The position numbers and the translations under genes are program-made. The notes below the pieces were generated by a model. It was not told the origin of the DNA, made no database searches, and saw only the letters and a list, made by a program, of their open reading frames with translations. Below, piece after piece: positions 43,902-51,419 of a DNA stretch of 64,000 nucleotides. The DNA comes from Amycolatopsis sp. NBC_01480 (lineage in GTDB: Bacteria > Actinomycetota > Actinomycetes > Mycobacteriales > Pseudonocardiaceae). The stretch is from contig NZ_CP109442.1 in assembly GCF_036227205.1 (NCBI RefSeq), positions 2,046,001 to 2,110,000 on the forward strand. The letters run 5' to 3'. The first letter of the stretch is position 1. Each line of letters begins with the position of its first letter.

Positions 43902-43928
43902 CCCCCCCCCCCCCCCCCCCCCCCCCCC
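43902..43928. repeat. Homopolymer run of 27 cytosines
   Basis: An uninterrupted C27 tract preceded by GTTA and followed by GCTTTATT, about 130 bases upstream of the gene at 44059. Such runs are prone to slippage, and its length may be a collapsed or polished assembly value. Confidence 0.95.
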
Positions 43929-44058
43929 GCTTTATTGCGACGGCGGCGCGGTTTACGTTGTGGCTCGGTTCTTAGGGTCTTGTGGAAGCAGGTTTTTTGG
44001 TTTTCACGGGCACCGACCGGCCGCAGCCTCTACCAACTTTAAACGAGGCACGTTCCAT

Positions 44059-44364
44059 ATGGACAAGCACGCACCAGACGAAGACAAAATACTTAGCGAC
44101 CCGCTTACTGCGGCGCATATTACTATTAAGCCTAATGACATGAAGCGGGTCTTACTGGGCGTCTATAGCCCAGAAGACCCGAAGCCACAGTTTACTATGC
44201 GCTACTACCCGCATGAGGCACCACATGTCACCAGCTACCATGATACGGAACTACCCCAAGACGGCGTGTACTTGTTCTTTCGGCACTTCCAGAACTTTGG
44301 AGACAAGCCGTGTACGGTGACGATTCGGCGAGTGGAGCCTGACTTGCGGCTGGATAGGGCTTAG
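44059..44364 (+). CDS. Hypothetical protein, 101 aa, downstream of poly-C tract
   Basis: ATG 44059, with GAGG about ten bases upstream. A small soluble protein rich in Asp, Pro, His and Tyr (MRYYPHEAPHVTSYHD, GVYLFFRHFQNFGDKPCTVT), probably a beta-sandwich. The frame is open upstream through the C27 tract (read as nine prolines) to 43837, so slippage could in principle alter an N-terminal extension, but the ATG used here gives the most protein-like start. Family unknown. Confidence 0.5.
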   Translation: MDKHAPDEDKILSDPLTAAHITIKPNDMKRVLLGVYSPEDPKPQFTMRYYPHEAPHVTSYHDTELPQDGVYLFFRHFQNFGDKPCTVTIRRVEPDLRLDRA

Positions 44365-44395
44365 TCGAGTCGTCGTAGTAATGTTGCCTCCTCCT

Positions 44396-44629
44396 TTACG
44401 TCCGTCGTTTACGTGGCTCCAGTTCAGCCAGCACTTCACCTTCATTAAGAGAACGGCCGAGGTAGATCACTGCCCGGACGGCGTTCACGAGTCCGTCGTC
44501 GAGACTTCGTTGAGCTTCACTTGTTGCAGCTTCTAGACTCGCACAACCGCCGATCGATTGCACCTCCCGGCCTCGATCATTGATATAGGCGATACCAATA
44601 TTCTTCGAATCAGCGGATGTCATTTGCAT
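44396..44629 (-). CDS. Small hypothetical protein, 77 aa
   Basis: Begins MQMTSADSKNIGIAYINDRG and ends with a basic RKRRT. It has a short alpha/beta character with ASLEAATSEAQRSLDDGL as an amphipathic helix. There are no membrane segments. Family unknown. It is convergent with the gene at 44059. Confidence 0.45.
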   Translation of the reverse strand: MQMTSADSKNIGIAYINDRGREVQSIGGCASLEAATSEAQRSLDDGLVNAVRAVIYLGRSLNEGEVLAELEPRKRRT

Positions 44630-44807
44630 GATCCTTTTCTGCGATGCAGATGTTGAACTACTGGCCAGGGGTCTAACTCAATCTTAAAACCAAACCACAA
44701 ATAGGCAGTGCTAATGAGGCACCTGCAAGCACCCCGCGATTTGACGCCGCGTGGCGCTCGCAGAAATGCCCAATGCCCACTTTTTGCGCTCCGGCCGCTC
44801 ACAAGAC

Positions 44808-45188
44808 TTAGACGACCATCAGCGACGAGTCCACTCCCTTCAGGGCTCCAACTACCGCCTGCGCATTCTTGATGCTCGCCGTCTTCGAGTAGGTGTTCTT
44901 CGTCCCATTCATAGCCCGGCTGAACCCGGAGTGGTACACCGCGTGCAGCTCCGTCAGGCGGGAACTGGTCTCCTCGTAGACGTAGATCTGCACCGCCCAA
45001 CTACCGACGTTCTTGTCGTGTGAGGCGACAGCGCTGAAGGCCGGCTGGACCTCCATACCAGCAAACGGATCGTCACCCGGGTCGATTTTTCCGAACACGA
45101 CCCGTCTGCCGTTCAGAGCGTTCTGGAACACTCGCGCGATCTCGCCGACATTCAAAGCGGATCTCACACGAATGACGTCACTTGGCAT
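44808..45188 (-). CDS. Small hypothetical protein, 126 aa
   Basis: Soluble alpha/beta protein: SALNVGEIARVFQNALNGRR, VVFGKIDPGDDPFAGMEV, then an Ala- and Lys-containing helix SIKNAQAVVGALKGVDSS. It is unrecognised. A 58-bp element, repeated upstream of the gene at 46438, lies 64 bases before its start, so the two genes probably share regulation. The start codon is followed by SDVIRVRS, a good cytosolic N-terminus. Confidence 0.5.
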   Translation of the reverse strand: MPSDVIRVRSALNVGEIARVFQNALNGRRVVFGKIDPGDDPFAGMEVQPAFSAVASHDKNVGSWAVQIYVYEETSSRLTELHAVYHSGFSRAMNGTKNTYSKTASIKNAQAVVGALKGVDSSLMVV

Positions 45189-45252
45189 TTTCTAATCTCC
45201 GATCTTGGACTAAGCGGGCTTCCGATACTGAAAACCAGCAGCCGTGCAACAG

Positions 45253-45310
45253 ATAGGTCCGTTCCAGACGCGGGTATGCTACGTCATTGCATCGAAAGCA
45301 ACCAAGTTGT
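45253..45310. repeat. 58-bp diverged repeat, copy 1 (upstream module)
   Basis: Shares 46 of 58 bases with 46482-46539, in the same orientation. Best blocks are ATAGGTC, GTTCCAG, TGCTACG and AGCAACCAAGT. It lies upstream of the minus-strand gene starting at 45188. Read on the minus strand it contains CTTGGTTGC, a possible promoter element. Confidence 0.65.
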
Positions 45311-45408
45311 TATGTTACCGCCGACCATCAGCACAGCACTCCCCGGACGCCGAGCAACTGACCAAGAGGCCATCAAGATGGGACAGCTTAAACTAAGCAG
45401 AAGCTTGG

Positions 45409-46131
45409 TCAGTCTTCAAAGAACCCGCGAGGGTTTTCCAGAAACCTCCGGTGGAGGCCCACCAGTTCAAGCTCGTTCCAGGCAACCTCAGCAATGCCGT
45501 CTTCAGTCATTTGCAGAATCTGAGCACCTGGGATAGCTGAGATGAGCGGTGAGTGTGTTGCGTAGATAATTTGGACGTCTGGGTTCTTTGCAATCTCACG
45601 CAAGCGATACATCAAAGCCAAGGTCGACTCAACGGACAGCGGCCCCTCTGCCTCGTCGAGCAAGTAGAGCCCCGGACCATCAAAACGTCCAAGTATCGCC
45701 TGCAAGTACGACTCCCCATGACTCACTTCAGTCGAGAGCCGCTCCCCGTAGCCTCTGACGCCCATCTCAGTCATGTACGACAACATGCCGAAGGCAGTCT
45801 CAGCCCGCAAGAAGAAGCCCTTGGCGTGGGCACGAGTGAACCGCTGGCCGGTGGTTGTTCTCTTGAGTCGCAGTACTTCTCCGAGTGGCCCTTTCGTCAG
45901 ACTGCTGCCGTACTTCCGTGCCCCATGGCCGCCTCGAACGTCTAGCCCGTAACTTTCGGCGATAGCTTCAACGAGCGTCGACTTGCCGGAACCGTTGGCA
46001 CCCACTATGACCGTAATGGGGCTCGAAAACTGTAGACCTTTCTGCGCCACCTGACGGATAGCGGACACCGTAAACGGCCATGAACTGACGTCGTCGTTCT
46101 CGCTCAGAGCGTCAATGGCCGTAAATAGCAT
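45409..46131 (-). CDS. ABC-type AAA family ATPase (COG3910-like)
   Basis: 240 aa from ATG 46129-46131 (MLFTAIDALSENDDV); the frame is open farther up but the extension is unlike protein. Walker A ITVIVGANGSGKSTLVEAI, signature-like LSTEVSHGESYLQAILG, Walker B GLYLLDEAEGPLSVE and H-loop IIYATHSPLISAIPG are complete. It belongs with soluble SMC-like/ABC ATPases found in defence and toxin-antitoxin settings. No nuclease partner is fused, and neighbours are small unknown proteins. The role is unknown. Confidence 0.82.
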   Translation of the reverse strand: MLFTAIDALSENDDVSSWPFTVSAIRQVAQKGLQFSSPITVIVGANGSGKSTLVEAIAESYGLDVRGGHGARKYGSSLTKGPLGEVLRLKRTTTGQRFTRAHAKGFFLRAETAFGMLSYMTEMGVRGYGERLSTEVSHGESYLQAILGRFDGPGLYLLDEAEGPLSVESTLALMYRLREIAKNPDVQIIYATHSPLISAIPGAQILQMTEDGIAEVAWNELELVGLHRRFLENPRGFFED

Positions 46132-46222
46132 GTCAGTAGTATAGCAATGCTTCGGCCAGGCAAGGAAAAGAAACGTCGATCCTGCCACGTTCGTCGAACC
46201 AAGACCGACGTCAATTGACAGA

Positions 46223-46438
46223 TTACTTCCAGTTGTCCTTGAAACCCTGTGCCTGGTTGTGGTGTGCTTCAGCCTCCCGGCGCTGACGGGCAACTTCTTC
46301 GGCGTGCTGTCTCGCCTTCTCGGCATTCTCAAGGGCGACGGCTGCAACCATGCGAGCTTGCTCGTCTCGGTACTTCTCCTGAGCGATTCGCTCCAGCTCT
46401 TCCTTTGCGGCGATCTGCTGCCTGGTGTAGTCGTCCAC
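46223..46438 (-). CDS. Small coiled-coil protein, 71 aa
   Basis: MDDYTRQQIAAKEELERIAQ, then a continuous charged heptad helix (ARMVAAVALENAEKARQHAE) to a short basic tail. It is almost certainly an extended coiled coil. Copy 2 of the 58-bp repeat lies 43 bases upstream of its ATG. It may be an accessory to the ATPase encoded just downstream. Family unknown. Confidence 0.5.
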   Translation of the reverse strand: MDDYTRQQIAAKEELERIAQEKYRDEQARMVAAVALENAEKARQHAEEVARQRREAEAHHNQAQGFKDNWK

Positions 46439-46481
46439 GCCTGCTCCTCGTGTCAGATACGAAACCTTTGTGGTGCACCGA

Positions 46482-46539
46482 ATAGGTCTGTTCCAGGTGG
46501 ATGCCTGCTACGCCATCGCATCGACAGCAACCAAGTCGT
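46482..46539. repeat. 58-bp diverged repeat, copy 2 (upstream module)
   Basis: Partner of 45253-45310, 79 percent identical by direct count, placed upstream of the minus-strand gene at 46438. Conservation of the two ends and loss of the middle suggest functional constraint, such as a shared promoter/operator, rather than a recent duplication. Confidence 0.65.
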
Positions 46540-46620
46540 GACCTCAGTGGGTTAGAGAAAGACCATCTGCCGAGCCTTCCTGACGCTGCTCGACCGTTTG
46601 AAAAGTCGACACAACGAACA

Positions 46621-46663
46621 GCAATAAAGCCCGCCCTCCCATGCGGAAGGCGGGCTTTATTGC
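46621..46663. terminator. Intrinsic terminator hairpin
   Basis: 15-bp perfect arms GCAATAAAGCCCGCC and GGCGGGCTTTATTGC around a 13-base loop, 12 bases after the DUF397 gene stop, with AT-rich outer stem. It should end the XRE/DUF397 transcript. Confidence 0.8.
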
Positions 46664-46674
46664 ATTGCCAGGGA

Positions 46675-46887
46675 CTAGAGCCGCTGAAACTCTCCATCAG
46701 CCATGCCGCCCGCAAAGGCGTCCCACTCGTCCGGAGTAAAGACGAGCGCCGGACCCTTACCCTGTTGCTTGCTGTCACGCATGGCCACGCGGCCGTCTTC
46801 TAGGAAGGCGACTTCTACACAGTTAGACTGACCGTTGCTGCGGCTGCTTTTCCGCCACTGAGCCCCGGTCAACTCGGCACTCATCAT
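46675..46887 (-). CDS. DUF397 protein
   Basis: 70 aa, a typical DUF397: GAQWRKSSRSNGQSNCVEVA, VAMRDSKQQGKGPALVFTPD and EWDAFAGGMADGEF. It overlaps the XRE gene by four bases (ATGA). DUF397/XRE pairs are common in actinomycetes, often as developmental or toxin-antitoxin-like regulators, where the small protein binds or is bound by the regulator. Confidence 0.92.
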   Translation of the reverse strand: MMSAELTGAQWRKSSRSNGQSNCVEVAFLEDGRVAMRDSKQQGKGPALVFTPDEWDAFAGGMADGEFQRL

Positions 46888-47774
46888 GACCCAAACTCCC
46901 TTGCTACTTCGATGAACATCTTCTTGCTGTCGGCCTCGTTTAGCGAGGCCTCCCAGATGCGCTCAAACGCCCGGTCGTAGCGCTCGATCTCCTGCGGCTT
47001 GTCCAGGTACAGGTCGCCGGTGAAGCCGTCCACGTAGACCGTAGGTGGCTCGGTTTCCTTGCCGTCACCGTTCATGGGGAAACGTAAGATGACGAACGGT
47101 CCGGACATGACGCCGTGGTGCAGGCCCGCGGTAAAGTGCGCTACCCGCAGCGTGACGTTGGGCAACTCGGCGACCTCCACCAGGCGGTTCAGCTGGCCGG
47201 CCTGGATAGCCGCACCTCCGACCGGGCGACGCAAGATGGCCTCGTTCAGGACAACCCGCAGCTCAGGGGAGGCCGTGACCCGAGTGAGCAGCGCTTGGCG
47301 CTCCATGCGCAGCCGAACTCGTCGCTCGATCTCCTCGGCGTCTACGTCGTTGTCCGCCATGATGAGCGTCCGCGCGTAGTCAGCGGTCTGGAACAGCCCC
47401 GGCACCAGCTCGGACTCGTACCACTGGAACGCGGAGGCAGCACCCTCCAACCCGATGTAGACGTCGAAACCGCCGGGGATGACGTCGCCGTAGGCGTGCC
47501 ACCAGCCGCGCGTCTTGGTCTCCTTGGCGAGCCCCTTGAGCGCCTCGGTCATGTCCGGGTCTACCCCGTAGATACGACACATGGCCTCAACGTCCAGGCT
47601 CCTGAGACTGGTCTGCCCCGTCTCGATCCGCCAGATCTTGGCCTCGGACCACTCCAACGCTTCAGCGGCGGCCTTGACCGTCAGCCGAGCCTTGCCGCGC
47701 GCGTCGCGCAGGTACCGGCCGAGCTGCCTACGCGGCACTGTCGAGCCTGACATTCCGTCAGCCAACGTCTCCAC
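46884..47774 (-). CDS. XRE-family regulator with DUF5753-type C-domain
   Basis: 296 aa; the start is uncertain among GTG 47774, a TTG nine bases on and ATG 47751-47753. The N-terminal HTH RYLRDARGKARLTVKAAAEA, then LEWSEAKIWRIETGQTSLRS, is followed by the DUF5753-type domain (WYESELVPGLFQTADYARTL, VTLRVAHFTAGLHHGVMSGP). It is coupled to DUF397. The divergent gene at 48016 is 240 bases away, and that gap is AT-rich with several GTCTTG/GAAA words but no clear promoter. It probably regulates the mobile-element operon to the right. Confidence 0.9.
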   Translation of the reverse strand: METLADGMSGSTVPRRQLGRYLRDARGKARLTVKAAAEALEWSEAKIWRIETGQTSLRSLDVEAMCRIYGVDPDMTEALKGLAKETKTRGWWHAYGDVIPGGFDVYIGLEGAASAFQWYESELVPGLFQTADYARTLIMADNDVDAEEIERRVRLRMERQALLTRVTASPELRVVLNEAILRRPVGGAAIQAGQLNRLVEVAELPNVTLRVAHFTAGLHHGVMSGPFVILRFPMNGDGKETEPPTVYVDGFTGDLYLDKPQEIERYDRAFERIWEASLNEADSKKMFIEVAREFGS

Positions 47775-48015
47775 CTCTCATTCTGGAGTCACCTTACACC
47801 CGTTTTGAAAGCATCTGAGCGCACGTCTTGAAATGCTAGACATGATTTCGGAGTTTTCCAAACGAGTCTTCTCTGTGAGTCTTGCATATTTGAGCTTCGT
47901 GGTGATTCACTCACAACCGGTAGCCAGCGAACGGCTGCCCCACGAATGTCCGCCCGGTGGTGCTGCGACCCCGACGCCATCACCGGGCGGGCTCACCAGC
48001 AAAGGGGTTCATGGG

Positions 48016-48378
48016 ATGACTGCGCTTCTTGAGGACGACCTGCCGCCACATCTCGCGCTCCAGCCGCTGGCCTACGGCTACATGCGGGTGCCGTGCGACA
48101 TACCGGACGCCAAGGTGCGCCGGATGGAGCTGGAGATGCAGCGCTTCGCCGAACGGCAGGGCTGGTGCCTGGCGGCCATCTTCTACGAGTTCGTCTGTGG
48201 CGTGCACGACGCCTTCGAGGAGCTGGTGGAAGAGCTAAAACGCGCCGATGCTCACCACGTCGTCATCCCGACCTACCGGCACTTGGCTCGCAGTCCGCTG
48301 CTCCAGAACAGCCTGCTACAGCGGTTGGAGTTCGACGCCCACGCCGAAGCTGTCGAGCTGGTGGAGACCGTCGCATGA
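48016..48378 (+). CDS. Resolvase N-terminal-fold protein lacking catalytic Ser
   Basis: 120 aa from ATG 48016 behind AAAGGGG. The fold pattern of a serine-recombinase catalytic domain is kept (LAYGYMRVPCDIPDAKVRRM, RQGWCLAAIFYEFVCG, ELKRADAHHVVIPTYRHLA), but the position of the nucleophile (normally RVS) reads RVP, and no DNA-binding C-terminus follows. It is therefore probably not a recombinase, but a regulatory or structural relative found at the head of actinobacterial element operons. ATGA overlap with the next gene. Confidence 0.65.
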   Translation: MTALLEDDLPPHLALQPLAYGYMRVPCDIPDAKVRRMELEMQRFAERQGWCLAAIFYEFVCGVHDAFEELVEELKRADAHHVVIPTYRHLARSPLLQNSLLQRLEFDAHAEAVELVETVA

Positions 48379-48587
48379 TTACCCCGAAGCCGGACGACCA
48401 CCAGTCCGCGCGGCCGCCACTCGGCAACCGCGCAGGTCGCCGGACGTTTGCCACCAAGCTCAAGGCCGCGTCCGAAGCCAGGGCAACGACGTACGGGCTG
48501 GCCGTCCGCACCGTCTGGCGGCTCCTCAAGGAAGTGGACAGCACCATGCGGCGGACCGGGCCCGCTCCTGCTCGAAAGGGGCGGTGA
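48375..48587 (+). CDS. Small basic protein, 70 aa, HTH-like
   Basis: Overlaps the previous stop (ATGA). Very basic, with RRTFATKLKAASEARATTYG and LAVRTVWRLLKEVDSTMRR resembling a short helix-turn-helix or DNA-binding helix pair. Part of the compact plus-strand operon. Family unknown. Confidence 0.55.
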   Translation: MITPKPDDHQSARPPLGNRAGRRTFATKLKAASEARATTYGLAVRTVWRLLKEVDSTMRRTGPAPARKGR

Positions 48588-48589
48588 AC

Positions 48590-49006
48590 ATGACCGCGGA
48601 AACCTTCCCTGAGCTGCACGTTCTCGCTCGTAAGTTGCTGACGATCCCGCCGGCCGAATATCCGGCCAACCCCCAGATGGTCTACGGCTACGTCCGTACC
48701 GGCACCGTGGACCCGGCATATGCCGATGCCTGCGCCGACCTCTTGACCTGGTGGAGTGTGGCCAGCGGTCTACGCCTCGGCACTATCTTCCGTGACCGGG
48801 GCGTGGCCAGTACGGCGCTCATACGTCCCGGGTTCACGGGACTGCTCGACGTGTTGCGGCTGCCGGACAGTGCCAGCGCGTTGGTCATCGAGAGCAAGCA
48901 CCTCTCCGGCACGGCCACGATCGCCAAGCAGCTGACCGCAGAAATTCGTCGTACCGGCTCCACGCTGCGCATCCTGGCTGACGAGCTGGCCGAGGTGAGC
49001 GTATGA
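48590..49006 (+). CDS. Second resolvase-fold protein lacking catalytic Ser
   Basis: 138 aa from ATG 48590, behind AAAGGGGCG. The pattern MVYGYVRTGTVDPAYADACA, SGLRLGTIFRDRGVASTALI, LPDSASALVIESKHLSGTAT matches a resolvase N-terminal fold, with the RVS serine position replaced by RTG. It is a distant paralogue of the protein at 48016, two genes away. Neither has a DNA-binding tail. They may work as a pair. Confidence 0.6.
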   Translation: MTAETFPELHVLARKLLTIPPAEYPANPQMVYGYVRTGTVDPAYADACADLLTWWSVASGLRLGTIFRDRGVASTALIRPGFTGLLDVLRLPDSASALVIESKHLSGTATIAKQLTAEIRRTGSTLRILADELAEVSV

Positions 49007-49230
49007 AGCGCCAAACGGGAGAGCTGGTCAACGCCCTGCACTCGGTCAACCGGCACGTGCCCACGGTGGCCACCGGCTTGTTGGCCGGAACCTTGCCGGT
49101 GGCCAAGCAGCACGAGTTCGCCGGACTACTCATCCAGCTGGGCAACTTGCTGCACCAGCACGCCGGCGACAGTCCGCCCGAGCCCCGGCACGCACTGCGC
49201 GACGACGGCGACGCCCCGCCCAGTCCGTGA
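49003..49230 (+). CDS. Small hypothetical protein, 75 aa
   Basis: ATGA overlap with the previous gene. N-terminal helices (MKRQTGELVNALHSVNRHV, QHEFAGLLIQLGNLLHQHAG) and a disordered Pro/Asp tail. Family unknown; common position in actinobacterial element operons. Confidence 0.55.
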   Translation: MKRQTGELVNALHSVNRHVPTVATGLLAGTLPVAKQHEFAGLLIQLGNLLHQHAGDSPPEPRHALRDDGDAPPSP

Positions 49231-49637
49231 ACGGCTGGGCGGTCTGTGCTCTGGTGGTCATCGGGGCGCCGCTGCTCCTGCTCCTCCGCTGGGTCGTTTC
49301 TGACTGGCGGCGGGCGCGACGACGGCAGCGCTTCCGTGCCCGCCAGCAACCAGATTGGTCGGTCGCTGCGATTGTCGCGCGCGTCGAGCAGCAACGAGCT
49401 GACGAAGCAGCGGTCTGGCCAACCGAAGATCCCGAAGTGACCGACGTCTTGCCAGCGGTGCCGGTTAACGAGCAGCCCACCACCGTCACCCCGATTACCC
49501 GGCTGCCTGTTCGCAAGCGCCCATACGTCGAGCGCAGACCAAGCCCCTACCCACGGCAACGGACGCCGCTACAGGCACCGGACACCGAGATCATGCGGCA
49601 GGTGCTGGATGGCTTGCGACGATTCGACGAGAGGTAG
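49227..49637 (+). CDS. Single-pass membrane protein, 136 aa
   Basis: GTGA overlap with the previous stop. One N-terminal membrane helix (WAVCALVVIGAPLLLLLRWV), followed by a strongly basic stretch (WRRARRRQRFRARQQ), so the bulk is cytoplasmic, and a Pro-rich tail. It probably belongs to the transfer or maintenance machinery of the element. Family unknown. Confidence 0.6.
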   Translation: MNGWAVCALVVIGAPLLLLLRWVVSDWRRARRRQRFRARQQPDWSVAAIVARVEQQRADEAAVWPTEDPEVTDVLPAVPVNEQPTTVTPITRLPVRKRPYVERRPSPYPRQRTPLQAPDTEIMRQVLDGLRRFDER

Positions 49638-49643
49638 CGACTC

Positions 49644-49895
49644 CTGGCCATCTTGCTGCTTCTCGCCGGGTTCCTGTTGGCGGTCCTCGGACTGGTGGCA
49701 CTGGTGCTGGCTGTGCGTATCGCCCGCAGTTCCCGAGGTGGGCCGATCTATGCACCCATTGCGCTATCGCGAGCCCAGGCCGCGCTAGATACCGCCCAGT
49801 TGGCCGACTTCAACGAGCGCCGATTGGCGCTCGATCCTGACGTGACAGTGGTGCTGAGCCGGGTGGCGATGAACCGCATTACTGGCCGCTGGTAA
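49644..49895 (+). CDS. Small single-pass membrane protein
   Basis: Start uncertain: a CTG at 49644 has GAGAGG nine bases upstream, while the TTG at 49653 is too far from it. One helix (LLLLAGFLLAVLGLVALVLA), then a basic and soluble tail ending MNRITGRW. Last gene of this operon before the hairpin at 49931. Unknown function. Confidence 0.5.
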   Translation: MAILLLLAGFLLAVLGLVALVLAVRIARSSRGGPIYAPIALSRAQAALDTAQLADFNERRLALDPDVTVVLSRVAMNRITGRW

Positions 49896-49930
49896 CGGGT
49901 TTGCGCCGACCGTCTACACCAGTTCGCCGG

Positions 49931-49969
49931 ACCCCACGGGCAGTAGATCTACGACACTGCCCGTGGGGT
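49931..49969. terminator. Strong hairpin terminator
   Basis: 14-bp perfect arms ACCCCACGGGCAGT and ACTGCCCGTGGGGT with an 11-base loop, 35 bases after the operon's last stop. No long T-run follows, as is usual in high-GC actinomycetes. Confidence 0.75.
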
Positions 49970-50123
49970 GTCAGTGACGAGCTAGGGATACCAGGCCAAA
50001 GGACGCTATGCCGTGCTGGTGCAGCGGGGTGGCGTCCTTTTTGGCGTTTGTGCTGCTGGTCAGGCGGGTAAGTCAGCGTGCAATAGAGAAGTCGGCCAGC
50101 GCGAGATTATCGGAGATAGCCGC

Positions 50124-51074
50124 CTACCACTCCCAATAAAATCCCACTACTGCCCGTTCAATAGCTTCAACGTAGCGATGTACCGCCCGATGCTCGTCGA
50201 GAGAGAACTTATCTCGGTAAATCAACTTATTGTCAGGACCGGCGTAGTGCGCCCACTCGCCCCAATAAATGCTCCGGGGCAGCTTGTCAGGATGGAACTC
50301 GACGCGAACATCTAGGTGCTCAATACGTTCATGCGTACCGCGGCGCATTTCACAAGGTGGTGCAACGTCGTACTTTAGGATCGTCCAGAACTCTATATAA
50401 CGCTCTTCTCCCGCTTTCAGCGGGTGAGGAAATTGCAATTCGACCGCCCAGATGCCCGACCCGAGCTCATGGAGTGGTCCCGCTTCGCCACCTCGAACTG
50501 CCTTAATCCGAGCATGCGGGGTGTCGAAGCGGTACAGATACGAGGTCAGGCCGTCGATGCGCGAGCGAAGAATAATTTCCGTGCGGTGACGTACGGGAAG
50601 GCCGTCGGGGCCTAACCAGTGGTGCTCTTGGAGTTTGAGCGTGTCGAAGGCCGGCTTTCGATAGCTTGGTCTCTGCTCCGGCAAGGGCAGCATCCCGACG
50701 ATGACGCTTGGCCGCGCGTCTCCGCGGTACAACCCACGGATGCGGGTCACTTCTGCGTCAGAGAACCTGAACGCTCCAAGGAAGTGCCGCAGCAACTTGG
50801 GGCTCATAGCTACTCCCCGTAATGCCTTGCTTACCGGGTCCTTGAGCCTGCGCGGCAGATCTGTCACGGTATCCGGCTCTATGGCGTGTTCCCACATGTA
50901 CAGCGCCAGGACCTGACAGACAGCCGCCTGCGTGATCTCCCCTGGCTTGATCTCCGCTGCAACCTCTTCCCACTGGTCACGGCACGGGCCAGGCTGGTAC
51001 AGAAGCTCCCGAATGTGCAGGCCGGCCGCCTGCTCAGCCCGTCGCTGCTGGTCAGTTTTGCCTGGTCGGGGCAT
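50124..51074 (-). CDS. Hypothetical protein, 316 aa
   Basis: Starts ATG 51072-51074 (MPRPGKTDQQRRAEQAAGLH) behind GAGG. The N-terminal 110 residues are helical with an HTH look (KPGEITQAAVCQVLALYMWE, SPKLLRHFLGAFRFSDAEVT). The C-terminal 170 are beta-rich (HRTEIILRSRIDGLTSYLYR, FWTILKYDVAPPCEMRRGTH) and end in a Trp-Tyr-Trp tail. It looks like a standard actinobacterial orphan. No catalytic motif is recognised. The gene opposes its neighbours in the operon-rich island. Confidence 0.65.
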   Translation of the reverse strand: MPRPGKTDQQRRAEQAAGLHIRELLYQPGPCRDQWEEVAAEIKPGEITQAAVCQVLALYMWEHAIEPDTVTDLPRRLKDPVSKALRGVAMSPKLLRHFLGAFRFSDAEVTRIRGLYRGDARPSVIVGMLPLPEQRPSYRKPAFDTLKLQEHHWLGPDGLPVRHRTEIILRSRIDGLTSYLYRFDTPHARIKAVRGGEAGPLHELGSGIWAVELQFPHPLKAGEERYIEFWTILKYDVAPPCEMRRGTHERIEHLDVRVEFHPDKLPRSIYWGEWAHYAGPDNKLIYRDKFSLDEHRAVHRYVEAIERAVVGFYWEW

Positions 51075-51172
51075 GCGCAGATAGCCTCCTCGTTTCGAGC
51101 GACATCTCCGCGACACCGCGTCCGTAGCGTCTACCTACGAAAGTACTGGATCGACGCAGAGAGGTGGGCAAG

Positions 51173-51367
51173 ATGAGCGGCAATGGCCGATTTGAGACGC
51201 AGGACAACAACCCGAACGCGTGGGTTGGCGTGTCGTCGGATGGCGTCCACGAGGACACGGGTACTCCGGTGGCCTCGGAGTTCATCATCCAGGGCAAGAA
51301 CCCGCCTGACCACATTCACCTCGGGTTCGACGAGTCTGGAGATCAACTCTTCGGACCGTCGGTGTAA
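51173..51367 (+). CDS. Small hypothetical protein, 64 aa
   Basis: ATG 51173, with GAGAGGTGGG upstream. Sequence such as NPNAWVGVSSDGVHEDTG and PPDHIHLGFDESGDQLFG is polar and beta-like, with no membrane or basic segment. It is followed by a terminator-like hairpin, so it is a single-gene unit, divergent from the gene at 51074. Family unknown. Confidence 0.55.
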   Translation: MSGNGRFETQDNNPNAWVGVSSDGVHEDTGTPVASEFIIQGKNPPDHIHLGFDESGDQLFGPSV

Positions 51368-51380
51368 TCAGGCAGTATCG

Positions 51381-51418
51381 AAATGGCCCCTCTGGCCAGC
51401 AATCCAGGGGGGTCATTT
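51381..51418. terminator. Hairpin terminator with T-rich end
   Basis: 15-bp stem with two G-T wobble pairs (left arm AAATGGCCCCTCTGG), eight-base loop and a TCATTTCTT right end, starting 13 bases after the stop at 51367. Confidence 0.75.
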
Positions 51419-51419
51419 C

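Noticed and set aside
43837..44058. N-terminal extension through the C27 tract as part of the 44059 gene
   Set aside because: Would give nine prolines from a homopolymer and has no RBS; the ATG at 44059 is a better start. The slippage idea is kept as a finding only.
50013..50315. 100-codon plus-strand ORF
   Set aside because: It lies antisense to the end of the 316-aa gene and lacks an RBS or recognisable sequence.
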